DNA of 64,000 nt from Cephalotus follicularis (GCA_001972305.1 BDDD01001500.1:181411-245410); one strand, 5' to 3'; positions 12,183 through 25,645 are shown, counted from the first letter of the stretch. The notes: generated by a model from the letters alone, not told the origin. A program made the numbers and translations.

Positions 12183-12467
12183 GGACATACGGCTGGACTC
12201 CTAAAAGAATTGAATGAATTGTTATTTGCCATTAGCGGTGGACACACGACTGGACTCCTAAAAGAATTGAATGAATTGTTATTGGCCATTAGCGGTGGAC
12301 ACACGATTGGACTCCTAAAGGAATTGAATGAATTGTTATTGGCCATTAGCAGTGGACACGCGACTGGACTCCTAAAGTAATTGAATGAATTGTTATTGGC
12401 CATTACCAGTGGACACACGACTGGACTCCTAACGGAATTGAATGAATTGTTTTTGGCCATTAGCGGT
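12183..12467. repeat. 57 bp tandem array, subfamily 2, five copies
   Basis: Units begin at 12183, 12240, 12297, 12354 and 12411, with GGACACACGACTGGACTCCT and GAATTGAATGAATTGTTATT. It abuts subfamily 1 with no spacer and shares the 57 bp period and the GGACACACGACTGGAC segment, so both probably come from one ancestral unit. The reverse strand is again open (MANNNSFNSFRSP repeats). Confidence 0.93.
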
Positions 12468-12639
12468 GGAACCCCTAATGGAAAGTGAATGAATTAATAT
12501 TGCCCTTATGGGGTTGGACACACGTTTGGACCTCTACTCGAACTGAGACTATAAGATCCATATCTTTAAAAGAGAACTGGTACTGACAGAGGAGGCCGAA
12601 GACAGCCCCTATACGTTTTGTAGTGAACTGTCGGATTGA

Positions 12640-12990
12640 AATGAGATGGTACGGTTATGGATTGAATGGTTATGGATTGTAAATGGTTATGGACTGTAAA
12701 CGGATATCGATTGTAAACGGTTATGGACCGTTAACGGATATGGATTGTAAATGGTTATGAACCGTAAATGTATGTGGATTGTAAACGGTTATGGACCATT
12801 AACATATATGGATTGTAAATGGTTATGGACTGTAACGGTTATGTACCGTAAATGGATATGGATCGTAAACGGTTATGGTTATGGATGGAAATGGTTTATG
12901 GAAATGATTTATGGAAATTGAAAATGGTTTATGGAAATGGTTTTCAAATGGTTTTGACGGATGTGGATCCTATGTGATCCTTTATGGTTA
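12640..12990. repeat. Degenerate ATGGTTATGGATTGTAAACGG minisatellite in solo LTR H
   Basis: Variants of GGTTATGGATTGTAAACGG repeat every 20 to 40 bp with many substitutions. A second set around 13172-13370 repeats CTGGGACCAAGTGAACAAGC about five times with variable spacing (30 to 48 bp). Confidence 0.8.
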
Positions 12991-14798
12991 GGTCCCTATC
13001 TTTTAAATGGAATATGGTTATGGGTACGACATGATTATGGCTATGATATGGTTATGGTTATTGATTGCTATTGTTTGAGACTTAATGAGATAACCCATTC
13101 ATAATCTTCATTTCCGTCATGGGGATTATGAGTGTCAAATCACATCTTATGGACTTAACGGAATATGGTATCATAGGCTGGGACAAAGTGAACAAGTATA
13201 TGATATTATTGGACTGGGACCATTGTGAATAAGTCCAATCATGTTATGGAAGGGCTGGGACCAAGTGAACAAGCCCTATGGTATGGTAAAGGTTGGGACA
13301 CTATGTGAACAAGCTTTATGGTTATGGTAAGGATGACTGGGACCAAGTGAACAAGCCATCTGGTATGGATGATGTGGTTAGTGTTATCTCGACCTCAAAT
13401 GTCTACAACACAGAGTGTGTGTAGATAGTGGGATGGACCTTATGGAATGTTTGACTCATGGTATGGTTATGGATTGTTATGGATTTTCTGCAGGCTTCTG
13501 ACCTTTGATGTGATCAGGATTAGCTAAGTATACCCCCGCTTAGGGACGATTGGTATATTGAAGCTGTCCGCAATTGTCATTCATATACATGACATTACAT
13601 GGCATTTGGATGTATTGTTCACTACATGGCATATGATTTGATGGTTATATTGGTTACATGCATAGCATACTGCTACCTTGTTGCATCGAATGGCATATAG
13701 TATAGCCTTTCGCCATATGGATACGGTACGATTAAAGAACGTATATGGAATGGTCATGGAATGGTTGTGGATCGTACGACTATGGATCATACGGTTATGG
13801 TGCGGATTGTGACGGTACATGGATATTGATGGTAGTCGTAGCTAGAGAGACCGGTGTTAGAGAAGTTCCATCTTCTCTTCCCTGGTCTACTTACGAATGC
13901 TACTCTAGTCTACCAGTGGAATGAGGACCTCTGTCGAGGGCAAGGAAGGCCGAGAAAAGCTTATATATGCTTTGGAAGGACTTTGGATTGATATGGACAC
14001 CGAATGATAATGGAATTGTGTTGGGGTCATATGGATATGGTTAGTAAATGGTGTCTATGGAAAAGGGCATGTTTTTAAATGCTAGTTCTCATAGCATGGT
14101 TTATATTGATTGTCATGCATACATCTCTCATATGTTATACTTATCTGCTGCACTCCTATATGTACCTTGCATATGTATATCCTACACAATCTTCAGGTTG
14201 CTAACCCATTGCATTGTATTGTAATGTAATTGGTCAGGTTCAGGTCCAGGTATCACACAACAGTGATCAGCCAGGATAAATCGCAGGGTAAGGATCTACA
14301 TCTCCTCTGACCTACTTTGTATAAATGTGGTAATTGTAAATGGACAGATATTGAATATGGATGTGTATATGGTTATTGTATAAGAGAAATATCTAAAGAT
14401 GAAATCGAGATATGTTTTATTTCTGTATTTGACCTGCCGGCTTGTGGCAGTGCTTAAGATTTATATGTGTGTTGATGTAAAAGTCATGGATGGGTCCATA
14501 TATTGTGATTATTACTGATTTCCTCCTACGGGAGTGTGGTTGAGGGCTGAGCCCATATATGAAATGTTTTTTTCTTTACACGGGGATATAGTCCGATAAA
14601 CGAATACTTTATGCCAAAATTTTGGGAGATTTTAAGAGTTAGTTTTTATATGGATTGATTATTTCGTTAGTGTATATGACTACTTAAAGTTATAAACTTA
14701 TAGCACTTTTGAATATGGATATGAAATGACTGAATGGATGGTATCTCACGCGTCGGATCGCGGGGGTTTGCCTTCGCTGTTCGGGGTGTGACAGAAAT

Positions 14799-16566
14799 AG
14801 TTTTAGAAATTATTTTGGTTTTGATTCTCCCATCGTGATTTTATTAAAATAAATTCCGTTTTTCTTTTAGTGAATAAACTACGGCTTTTATTCTTGATTT
14901 TGTTGAAAGAAATCACATTTATGTTTTTAATGAATAACGTACGTAATTATTCTTCGTTTTTGGACTTCTCATTCGGTTTTATTTAAATGAAATCAGTTTT
15001 GCTTTTAGTATGGAATTATTCTTCATTTTGGTTTATTCCTTTGGTCTTTATTGAAATGATTTCAGTTTTGTTACGGATTTTCTTTCCTTGATTATCATCC
15101 TACGATATATTTATATCTTTTGCGAAAATGTACGGATTCCTTCATCTTTGGATATTATCCTTCGGTTTTATCTGAATTGATTTAGTTTTGTTTTTCATGA
15201 ATAAGTACGGATACTTTCATTTTCAATCATTATCCTCTGATTTTATTGCATGAATTCAGATATGTTTTTCTTACGGATTCTTCGTTTTGACTATTATGTT
15301 TCGATATGATAAAATCCGTTTTATTACTTTTGAGTAAAGTTGAATATTACTGATTTTATAAATTCAACATGATTTTCACTTATGAAAGTACGCTAATTTT
15401 TATGATACATATTTAGAGCATGATTTTCAAATACGAAAAAATGCAAATTTTTATGATATTGATTTTGAGCATGATTTTCAATTACAAAAGTATGCTAATT
15501 TATGATGTGATAATGTTTTGAATTGGTTTTGGAGAAAACCAATAATTGGAAATGATTTTTGATAAAATCATTATTTTTAAAATACTGAGAATATTTGTTT
15601 CCTACCTAAGGAGGTACCATAGGCATGTCGTAGGCCTGGCACGGGGACATGACACTTTCGTAGCCGTGTGATTAGTCTACGGCGTCTCTTTATATCTTGT
15701 GATAGGATATGGCCAATTGAGGCGTATGGGTTGACCCTAGTTGTTATCGGATTCGGATTTTGGGAATTAATTTGCTACTGTCGTACACGTCATTCAGTTT
15801 TGCATGTGGGTTCTACAGGATCCCTTGCATATATCTATGTATTTAATCTGTTATTGCATATCTGAGTATAAACCATCGTTTGGAAAAGTTTTGGAAACTG
15901 ACATGAAAGAAACTATCTTCTTTATGGAAGTTCGTGAACTTATATGTATATGTTTGCTTTTGAAAGTTTTATCTGAAAATTTATGATTTCAGTTTATACG
16001 TTTGACATGTATGCCATTTAAATTGCATAAGTTCGGTTTATTTGTGAATTGTTCTGTTTTTGTAAAAAGATTCACACTTTTTGTTTCGTAACTGTTTCGT
16101 TTCGTAAACTGTTCTGTTTTGTTTCGTAAACCGTTCTATTTCGTTTGTAATCTGTTTTGTTTCGTAATCTGTTTTGTTCGTTAACTGTTTTGTTATTCTA
16201 TATCTGTACTGAGGTTTGCTCAGCCACGTTTTGTTTTCATGCGGCAGGTTATCAAGAGCTTTTGGGGCTAGTCTGATGAGAGAGCTACCCTATATAAGAG
16301 GATCACTTAGGAGTTGATTCTGTAAAGTGATTAATAGTTGTTAGATGATCTTATGTTGACGAATGATATGAACAATATTTTTTTGTTTTGGAATTTATGT
16401 TAAGGATGATATATGTAGTTTCAGAACCAACACATATGGATGAATTGATAAGATCAAAATATTTTGGAGTAAAGATCTATTCATATGGTTCTGTATATTA
16501 GTTTTGTGTGACAACCCGATCCCGAATCGGGGGTGATATCCCGATTGCGAATCGAGGGTGTTAATA
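14799..16566 (+). repeat. Family A LTR, copy 1, 5' LTR, second segment
   Basis: It continues the LTR interrupted at 10647 and runs to the LTR end (GAGGGTGTTAATA; copy 2 has GGGTGTTACA). Its last kilobase, including GAGGTACCATAGGCATG, GCACGGGGACATGACAC and GAGGTTTGCTCAGCCACG, matches the family B LTR read on the minus strand (19160-19680 and 26100-26630). A and B are therefore relatives. Confidence 0.85.
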
Positions 16567-16982
16567 GTTATGGTATCAGAGAATAGGTTTTCGTTCCTTA
16601 GAAAGCCTATCTAGGTTTGACCTGTGAGATGGGTAGAAATCGGGTTAGGGATTTTTCCTAATAGTCATTTCGGTATGTCTTTGTTTAAGTTGTCTATTTC
16701 CTTTCATTTTGTCATGTCTTGGTTCTCGTTCATAGATTGCACGTATGAGACAGACTTAAGATGCTCAAGGTACTGTTTTGGGTTTCCTTTATCTAATGAC
16801 CACAAGGCTTTGTGTTTTGTTATGTTGGAGAATTTTTTGATAGAGCTATTATGTTCAATGATGAAATTTCGGGAGGTAATTTTTTTTTTTATAGAGATGC
16901 ACGATTTCGAAGTAAGGTTTGGGAGTTGGATGTTATAGTTGTTTAGATTTCGGGATGAAATCTTCTTTTAAGGGGGTGGAGA
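16567..16982 (+). mobile_element. Internal domain of non-autonomous element A, copy 1 (416 bp)
   Basis: It holds a PBS (TGGTATCAGAG, 16571-16581), a leader, a decayed gag start (ATT instead of ATG at 16736) and the purine tract AAGGGGGTGGAGA before the next LTR at 16983. There is no protease, RT, RNase H or integrase. The first 170 bp match the leader and gag start of element B on the minus strand (25645-25815). The last 50 bp match the B end region (about 21020-21062). A is thus a deletion derivative of a B-like element. Copy 2 (33167-33582) has the same length and content. Confidence 0.85.
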
Positions 16983-18140
16983 TGCAATACCCCATTTTTT
17001 CGTATAAATTTTTTGGACCCTTTAATATATTTTTTGTGTGGGCTGCATATTTATTTTTTTATGTGAATTACCATTTTAGTTTTGTCCTTGGCCAGGCTAA
17101 ATTGATTCTAGCCTCGAGCCATTGGACCTTTGTTAGTAGGTGTGTACTTAACATATTTAAAATTATTTTTAAAACAATTCCTATTCTTTTATTATTTTAA
17201 TTATACCAAAACCTATTTATTTATTTATTATTTTTATTTCCCCTAATCTCTCTCTTTTCCTAATTCTTTCATTCTTTTTTTTCTTCTCTCTCCCATAATT
17301 TCTCTCCCACTCTCTCACTTATTCCCTCCCTCCGCATCATCTTTCTCCCGCGTCATCCCTCTCACCTGGACAGGCTCTCTCTCACTCTTGGACGTCGCCA
17401 TTGTTGCACAGCTCAGAGGAAAATTTATTGCATTACCGCCCACAGTCCTACATCACTTCAGGTTCGATCTCTTGTTTCACTGTGGTGATTCGTTTACTTG
17501 ATATAAACTGTATAGATATGCATTTGTTTAACCCTCCCCTCTCCGTGTAACGCCCTGCATCATTTTGTTGTTGGTCCTTTAGTATTTCTGGTGTCCAGCA
17601 TGGGTCATGATCTGGTTGGATATCAACCCGGTCACAAGTGTAGGGGTGACCCCGTTCCTCTGTTTAAGCATAACCATGTCTGCCTTGCCCATGTTTTTTG
17701 TGTTCTCCCTTGTTCCATTTTGGCACCAAATAGGTTACTTTAATCTGGTTGGGTTGCTGGTTGTGTTGACACCATTGTTTCCCACAAATCTATCATCTTG
17801 GTTCATGCTCAGCGTTGAAATCCTCCTGGTTGTGCATTGTCCCTCCTGCGTATGTGTATGTGTTGGGTGTGTAAGTGTGTTCGGCATGAGAATGCATTTG
17901 TTGTGTAAATGGAGGCAGCGTGTATGTGTGAGAGTTGTGTAGTGTGTGTGTTGAGGTCAATGTCAAGTATGAGTGTGATGTCAGTGTGTGTGTGTGTTAG
18001 TTAGCAGGTGCAGTCTATGTGTACGTGCGTGTTGTGTTATGGTGAGTAGTCGAGGTTTGTGTGTGTGTGCAGCGAATGCGTCCATGTTGTGTAGTGCGGG
18101 AAATGCGAGTGTATGTGTCTTTTGTTGTGGGTAGTGTATG
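16983..18140 (+). repeat. Family A LTR after internal domain 1, first 1158 bp
   Basis: It starts TGCAATACCCC (consensus TGTAATACCCC at 33583) and follows the A LTR through the GT-rich tract. At 18141 it is cut by the end of a minus-strand LTR (D'). The missing middle of this LTR is not found; an end piece of an A LTR reappears at about 32055. Confidence 0.85.
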
Positions 18141-18864
18141 TGTAACACCCCCGATCCGAGTTTACTTTAAGCTCAAAGCGAACATCGAGGATCTAGTGCG
18201 TTACATGGGGATGTGTCCTTTAACCACTTTAACAAAATAATTTATTACTACGCTTATCATTAAATACTTATAAATCTCAAATATATATCGTCGCAGTGAA
18301 ATTATTCTTAACATTATATTTTATTACTATCATATCAACATCTTACATCTATACGTCATATATCGTAAAGCGTTACACAGTGAAAATCATTAATTTATTA
18401 CAATGTAAACAGTTTATACAAAACATTATCTCATAACATGATTTCTTTCCAAAACATCTTTTGTGAGCTCCTTCTAAAGCTCGACTTTCCCCGTTCAATC
18501 GTTTCCTGAAAATTTGTTTGAAAACCAAAAACATTGAAAGGAATGAGCATAAATAGCCCAGTAAGGTTTTCAAAATAACATACTTCATAACATTCCTTAT
18601 TTTGATCATATCTCATGAATTATAAATCATTTCAAAAAAATTGAGGGTCATAAAAATCGTAAAGAACTCCTTACTGAACCACGCTTCATCGGGGCATTGT
18701 GCACTCCCCGATTACTATCCTTGCATCACATGCATGTTCGTAAGCATCTTGCTCCATTATCACTCTTTGGATCACAATCCAAGAGTTGTTCATCTCAGTT
18801 CATTACAATTTCACATTTCATAAATCATTTCTTTGTTCTTTGAGTAATCCACTCAAAGCATTCA
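18141..18864 (-). repeat. LTR D', 3' end segment, minus strand
   Basis: On the minus strand the LTR ends GGATCGGGGGTGTTACA (18141-18157 on plus). The segment matches the 3' part of LTR D (about 53170-53580): the block around the 5 bp TSD site, the CCCCGATTACTATCCTTGC block and the AACCTTACTGAG-type block all recur in order. It is interrupted at 18865 by element B (TSD TAAAA, 18865-18869) and continues at 28589. Confidence 0.75.
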
Positions 18865-18869
18865 TAAAA

Positions 18870-21019
18870 TGTAACACCCGCGAGACGTGGGAGTCGCCAC
18901 AGGGGCATATAACGGAAACTTTAACATAATATATCATATTAAAAACGAGATCTTATTAAATACGTGATGGTTTAAAGCATAATAAAAAACATACTGAAAC
19001 TGATAATAACTGAAACTTATTCATAATCTCAAAAGTCATAACAATGAAATAACATATTTTTTATTAAACGGGTCCACTATGACCACATAAACACAGATGG
19101 ATCAGCTCCTAGATGATCCTCAGACATATGGGAGTCACTCTCATCACACATTTCCCCTTTGCTCCCGATAACCTGCCGCATGGAAACAAAAACGCGGCTG
19201 AGCAAACCTCAGTACGGATATAGGATATAAAAACAGTAAACGATATTTTGAAGCAAGAAGATTTCAAAAGTACCTTCAAGCAGAAATCTTTAAGCAATAA
19301 AATAATTTAAAACATACTTTGTAAATGCCCACGGCAACACATATAAATCAAGTTCATAACTTTGAAACCATAAAGCATACATTTCCAAAACATAGGATCC
19401 GTAACTGAGCACCAAAACCCATAACATATCATATAGTAGCAATGGGTTCGCGACACCCACATTGCCAAATGGAATTGTAGTGTACGGCACTACACATACA
19501 ATTCTCATATCCCAAGACATATCCCAAAAACATATAACTAGGATCGATCCATACACCTCTATCACAAATCCTATCCAAGGATATCCCAGAGAGACGCTGT
19601 AAACTAATCACACCGTTACGGAAAGTGTCATGCCCCCGTGCCAGGCTCACAACATGCCTATGGTACCCCCATAGGTGGTTATAAAAGCTCAGTAGTTCAC
19701 CATTTCAAAAACTTGATTTCATCAAATCAATTTAAAATACATAGAAGGGTTTTCCCAAAACATAATCATACATCGTTCTCAAACGATATAAACACATGCT
19801 TTCATAATCGGAAAAATCAACTCATTTAGTTTCACAATAAAGAGATGATTACATAACATTTCCTAAACACATCATAACTGAATTCATAAAGTCAGAAATA
19901 TTTACCTCATAAAATATCAAGTGACTTTATTTTCAAAATCCAAACATAACGGAGTTCATTGCAAAACAACTTCGTATGGCATGTAAAACATTGTTACAAC
20001 ACAGAATTCGACAAGGACATGTTGACAGAAAATTATTTAAGGTGACAGGGACTTATACCATGTACATCTCTTCCTAATCAATTTTCTGCATAATTGCCAT
20101 AGTCCAATTTATGAAACCAGATTACATAACTCATATGAGATGACCATAGGCTTGCTAACCAACTTAGAAACAATTAACAGAACATTTAGAAAAAGGTAGG
20201 AACCAAAACTAAACCATCTCTACCTACCAATGTACAAAAGTTTTGATGGCAACAATCCAAAAACCAATCACCAATACATAACAACATAGGAAACCAACCT
20301 GTTGGATGTCAAAAACAGTTGTAGAAACACCAATTCAGAGGACATAGTGGCTGATCAAAAAGAAAAACGAGAGGAAGACATCAAAATTTCAAGGCCTGTC
20401 AACTTTACCAACCATTGCAAAAACGATTCTTACATTGTAACCATGAAGAAACTAACCTGATTGATGAAGCAAGAACACCAAAAACACAATGATTCTTCAA
20501 TGGCAGGTTCGGCAGCAACCACAACAAAGAGAGAGACGGCTGACACAATAACTTTGGCATACATATATAGCAAGAAGAGACCAAACGGGAAAGGATAGAA
20601 AAAAGGGAAAAACCAATCTGTTGGATAGGGAAAAAGGGCTGATTTTAGGAAGAAAAGAAGGAAAGAGATAGAGTTGTGAGGGAGAGGGAGATTGAAGAGA
20701 GTGGGATACGGGAGAGAGAGTTGGAGAGGAAAAAGGAAAGTGATAAAAATTGAGATTTTTGTCTTTAAAACCCAATTCTGAAAATTTAATAAAATCAATT
20801 GTAAGTATAGTATGGTAATTAAGTATTCGATAAAAATGGTTTGTAATAAAAAAAATAATATAAGTAAATTTACCCAACATAATGTCCATACTAACATGCC
20901 CAAAATTAAGGCTGGTATCAGTCAGCCCAAAACATAAACCCAACGAAAACATACAATTACTTAAACGAAAACAGATAAAACCCGTAAGAAAAATACGTAC
21001 AGACAAGCAGGGTATTACA
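18870..21019 (-). repeat. 3' LTR of element B (2150 bp)
   Basis: On the minus strand it starts TGTAATACCCTGC and ends GCGGGTGTTACA. It is 618 bp shorter than the 5' LTR, nearly all from one deletion at about 19958. The segment missing here is present in the other LTR at about 26905-27517, bounded there by CAT at both ends. Confidence 0.92.
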
Positions 21020-21031
21020 TCCACCCCCCAT
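21020..21031 (-). other. Polypurine tract of element B
   Basis: On the minus strand ATGGGGGGTGGA lies directly before the LTR start TGTAATACCC. The preceding GACGAAATCTTCTTTT stretch is shared with element A. Confidence 0.85.
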
Positions 21032-21072
21032 AAAAAGAAGATTTCGTCCCGAAATCTTAACATACACATACC

Positions 21073-24000
21073 TTAAACGAACAAACGAGGGTATCGTTGC
21101 CGAATGTGCTCCTCCATCTCCCAAGTAGCCTCACGTTCGGGATGGTTCCTCCATAAAACCTTCACAAACGGAACGGTCTTGCTACGCGTAACCCATTCCT
21201 GTCGATCCAGAATAGCCTCCGCCTCCTCATCATAAGATAGATCCTCCCGAATGCTGTCCAGAGGATAGTGGACCACGTGTAGGGGATGATACTAATGACC
21301 CCTCAACAAGGACACATGGAACACATCATGAACATGAGATAACTGTGGAGGCAAAGCTAAATTATACGCAACTGCACCAACCCTCTCCAGAATTTCAAAT
21401 GGTCCTATGAACCGAGGAATTAACTTTCCCTTCAATCCAAATCTTCGAACTCCTTTCCATGGTGAAACTTTCAAGAACACATGTTCACCCACTTTGAACT
21501 CCAACTTCTTTCGATGTTTGTCTGCATAAATTTTCTGTCGAGATTGAGTTGTCTTCAACCTCTCCCTTGCTATAGCTATTTTCTCAGTAGTGATTCGTAC
21601 TAGTTCGGGTCCCTCGATAACTCTTTCCCCGACTTCATCCCAGCATGTCGGAGCTTGATATTTCCTCCCATAAAGAGCTTCAAATGGAGCCATACGAATA
21701 TTAGCATGCCAACTGTTATTGTAGGCAAACTCCACTAGACTCAGATACTCATTCCAACTCCCATTCCAGTCCAAAGCACAAGACCTCAACATATCTTCTA
21801 AGGTCTGAATGGTCCTCTCTGTCTGCCCATCTGTCTGTGGATGGAAAGCTGTACTGAAATATAGCCTCGTACCCCAAGCTTTCTGAAATCCCTTCCAAAA
21901 TCGTGAAGTGAAACGGGGATCCCTATCCGAAACAATATATACGGGAGTCCCATGCAGTCTCACAATCTCCCACTGGAAAACCTCCGCCAAACGGTCCACA
22001 GAAAAGTCCTCTCGAATTGCCAAGAAGTGAGCTGATTTGGTCAACCGATCCACCACAACCCAAATAGCATTGTTTCTCCTATAAGTTCTCGGCAAGCCTA
22101 TAACAAAATCCATCGCAATACTCTCCCATTTCCATACTGAAACTTCCAAGGGCTGTAACAAACGACTAGCTCGCTAGTGTTCGATCTTAACCTGCTGACA
22201 GACCAAACACTTCCCGACAAATTCTGCTACATCCCTCTTCATTCCACTCCACTAAAAATTTTCCTTTAAGTCTCTGTACATCTTTGTAGAACCCAGATGA
22301 ACAGAGAACGGAGAGCTATGCGCTTCAGACAAAACAGCATCTCTGATAGAAGTATCTGTCGGAACACATAACCGACTACCCAACCAGATCACTCCATGCT
22401 CATCCACACGAAACTCTGACTGTTTACCCTTTTCCACATTCTGAACCAAGGCCCAAAGCTCACTGTCATCACTCTGAGCTGCCTTAATTCGAGATATAAG
22501 GGTAGGCTCCATACACATGCCAACCATATATCCATCTGAACCCTGGACAAACAGATTCAAATCCAATCGTTCCATATCTGCTATCAAATGCGACTGAGTG
22601 ACCAAAGTCGCCACACTCCCAGAACTCTTCCTACTCAGAGCATCAGGTATCACGTTTGCTTTACCAGGGTGGTACTGAATATTCAGATAGTAAGCCTTCA
22701 AAAGCTCTAACCAACGCCTCTGATGCATATTCAACTCCTTTTGCGTGAAGATGTACTTGAGACTCTTATGATCGGTAAAGACGTCACAAGTTTCTCCTTA
22801 CAAGTGGTGCCTCCAAATCTTTAATGCAAACACAACTGCCGCCAACTCGAGATAATGTGTAGGATAATTCAACTCATCAGGCTTCAACTGTCTCGAAGAA
22901 TATGCTATCACATGACCATGCTGCATCAGAACACAACCCAAACCCTTTTTAGAAGTATCACTATAAATCTGGCATCCCCCGACCTAGAAGGTAAATGAAG
23001 AATTGGTGCAGACACAAGACCGTTCTTCAGTTTCTCGAAGCTTGCTTCCCGTTCATTATTCCACACAAACTTTGCTCCCTTCCTAAAAACCTGAGTCAGT
23101 GGCAAGGCTATGGAGGAGAAGCCTTCCACGAACCGCCTATAGTAACCAGCCAAACCCAAAAAGCTCCTAACTTCCAATACTGTAGTAGGTCTAGGCCATT
23201 TTGTAATAGCTTCAACCTTAGCAAGATCCACAGAAATCCCTTCCGCTGTAACCACATGGCCTAAAAACGCCACCTATTCCAACCATAACTCACATTTCGA
23301 GAACTTTGCGTATAGAAGATTCTTCCTCAGAATACCAAGCACTATACGAAGTTGATCTTCATGTTCTTCCTTCGATTTCGAATACACAAGGATATCATCG
23401 ATGAACATAATCACAAGCCGATCCAGAAACTCATGAAAAACCTGATTCATTAGGTCCATGAAAACTGCCGGTGCATTCGTAAGCCCAAACGGCATCACTA
23501 GAAATTCATAATGCCCATACCGAGTGCGGAAAGTGGTCTTAGGCACATCTTCATCTTTTATCCGTAACTGATGATATCCAGATGTCAAATCGATTTTAGA
23601 AAAATACCGTGCACCTTGGAGTTGATCAAATAGGTCATCAATCCTAGGCAAAGGGTATTTATTACGAACAGTGATCCGATTAGTTCTCTGTAGTCAATAC
23701 ACAGTCTCATAGATCCGTCTTTCTTCTTCACAAACAAAATCGGAGCTCCCCAAGGCGAAACACTCGGCCGGATAAAACCGTGATCTAGCAAATCTTGCAA
23801 CTACTCCTTCAGCTCTTGCAACTCAAGCGGTGCCATCCTATACGGTGCTTCAGATATAGGTGTCGCCCCAGGAATGAGCTCAATGGTAAACTCCACTTCC
23901 CGTTGCGGTGGCAAACCCAGTAACTCCTCCAGAAACACATCAGAAAACTCTCTCACCACTGGATAATCTTCAAGGCGAGGCTCAACCCTTGAGACATCCT

Positions 24001-25645
24001 TCACAACCGCCAGAAACCCTTCGGCGCCCTTAGCTACTAACTTCTGAGCTTTCATAACAGATATGATCTTGACATCTTTCATAGGCCGTGAACCCCGATA
24101 CACAAAATCAGGTCGATCCACATCTCCAAACAGAACCCTCCACGCATGACAATCAATCGTAGCCCGATGGCGCTCCAACCAATCCATCCCCAGAATGATA
24201 TCAAAATCATACATATCCATAGGAAAAAGATTCGCGTCACGAATCCGATCATCAAAAACAATAGGCCAAGCATAGAAACACTCAGATATCACAACAGATG
24301 TCCCCATAGGGGCAGAAAGAACTAAAGCAGGATCAACCAACTGCGAAGGCATCTCATGGTGCCGAAAAAAATATCTCGCCACAACCGAGTGCATCGATCC
24401 AGTATCATATAACACATAAGCTCTACGATTACCAACAGAAATAAAACCCAAAACCGTACCTGGAGCATTAGCTGCCTGATGAGTCATAATTGCAAAGACT
24501 CGGCCTCCCACGTTGCGCTGCCCAGCATTCCCACCATTACCCTTCCTTTCATTAGCACGAGGATCCTGACAATCCTTCACGAAGTGTCCCATCTGTCCAC
24601 ATACAAAACAGGCCCCACTGACTTTATAACAGGTACCGACTGGATGATACCTACCACAAGCATCACATCTAGCAATCTGAACATTGGGGTTACCCCCATC
24701 AACTCCCTGTGCATTCTTCCAATCATTTCCATGCTGACGTTGTTGATTCCCATCTTTATTCTGCCTGTGATTTCTCTTATTTTGTTTACCTCCTCTGCCC
24801 CTATTCCAGGAACTGCCTTGACCCTTGCCTTGCTGTCCAGAATCTTGTCCACTCCTATACCGCTTCTTATCCCCTTCTTGACATGCTGCCTGGAAGTCCA
24901 ATCTTTCCAACTCAATGTTTTTCGCGGCATTAGAAACTTCAGCTACATCCGCAAACCTGGAATTTATCAGCTTTCTCCTCAACTGGTAATGCAGCTTCCA
25001 CTTGAACTTTTCAGCTTGTTTCGATGCTGACCCTGCCGCAAATCCAGCAAACCCAGCCAACCTAGTGAAACGGGCCAAGAACTCTGAAACTGTTTCTCCA
25101 TCCTTCTGCCTGGTGTTGACAAATTCTCTAGCATAGGCCTCCTTATCAGCAGTGGGGAAATACTGATGATAGAAGACATCCCGGAACTCAGACCATAACA
25201 AAGCAGCTGCATAACCTTCACCCTTAGCCACATTCAGAGTATTCCACCATTTCTGAGCATCCCCTTTGAGTTTGTAAGCCGCCAACCTTACCTTCTGCTG
25301 ATCATCACACCTCAGAACATTAAAGATCTTCTCCATGTGTGCTATCCAGTGTTCAGCTTCCACCGGTGTCACAACCGAACTGAAGGACTGCGGCCTCTGT
25401 TTCTAAAAACGCTCAAGCCAAACATGAGTAGGTGTGCCATGCCTATCCCCAGTTTCCATATCCCTCTGAACATCTGCCGGAGCATTCTACTCAACAACTT
25501 GTTCCCGATTCTGTTGTTGCATAACGCGATTCACTTCCTGAACAACTGCCTGGCGAACCAATTCTTCCACAGAAGGTTCGTCTCTGACTTCATTTCGAGC
25601 CCCAGCTGGTGCAGTTATCTGAGGAGTGTTTCTTGTGCGTACCAT
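21073..25645 (-). pseudogene. gag-pol of element B (gag, protease, RT, RNase H, integrase, chromodomain), inactivated
   Basis: Read leftward, the frame opens at ATG 25645 (MVRTRN). Gag carries a retrotransposon gag domain (KWWNTLNVAKGEG) and a zinc knuckle CFVCGQMGHFVKDC at about 24569-24610. Protease shows YDTGS (DTG at 24398-24406). RT has the site FIDD at 23394-23405, and RNase H follows. Integrase shows GQTERT and a GPF/Y module, and the tail ends RQRYPRLFV. Gag and pol were one frame. Stops include TAG at 23801 and 23274, further stops near 22800, 22250, 22175 and 21289, and others in gag near 25490 and 25400. Frameshifts lie near 23690 and 22960. The product would have been the autonomous replication machinery; it cannot be made now. 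Confidence 0.93.

Larger units (their letters stand above)
10648..14793 (+). mobile_element. Complete solo LTR, family H (4146 bp), with 5 bp target duplication
   Basis: It starts TGTAATGTCC and ends GGGGTGTGACA. The five bases before it (10643-10647, GAAAT) repeat right after it (14794-14798), and the interrupted A LTR continues without loss (compare 35725-35760). It carries no PBS, purine tract or pol, so it is a solo LTR left by recombination between the two LTRs of a full element. A segment near 14240-14280 (CAGGTTCAGGTCCAGG) resembles one in LTR E near 38450, so H is probably also a gypsy LTR. It contains two 57 bp tandem arrays and other minisatellites. Confidence 0.92.

Noticed and set aside
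11704..12460. Two repetitive open frames on the minus strand (19-residue repeats)
   Set aside because: They arise from 57 bp tandem units, a multiple of three. No start context, no flanking coding sequence and no non-repeat part. Kept as a repeat and a question, not as genes.
11784..12467. CRISPR-like look of regular repeats
   Set aside because: The units are directly adjacent, without unique spacers, in plant nuclear DNA.
20430..21069. Hydrophobic open frames of 157 and 190 codons on the minus strand, and similar ones at 28129-28570
   Set aside because: They lie in the start of the B LTRs. The frames differ between the two LTR copies and reflect T-rich sequence.
24479..25030. 183-codon open frame on the plus strand
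   Set aside because: Antisense shadow of the B gag region.
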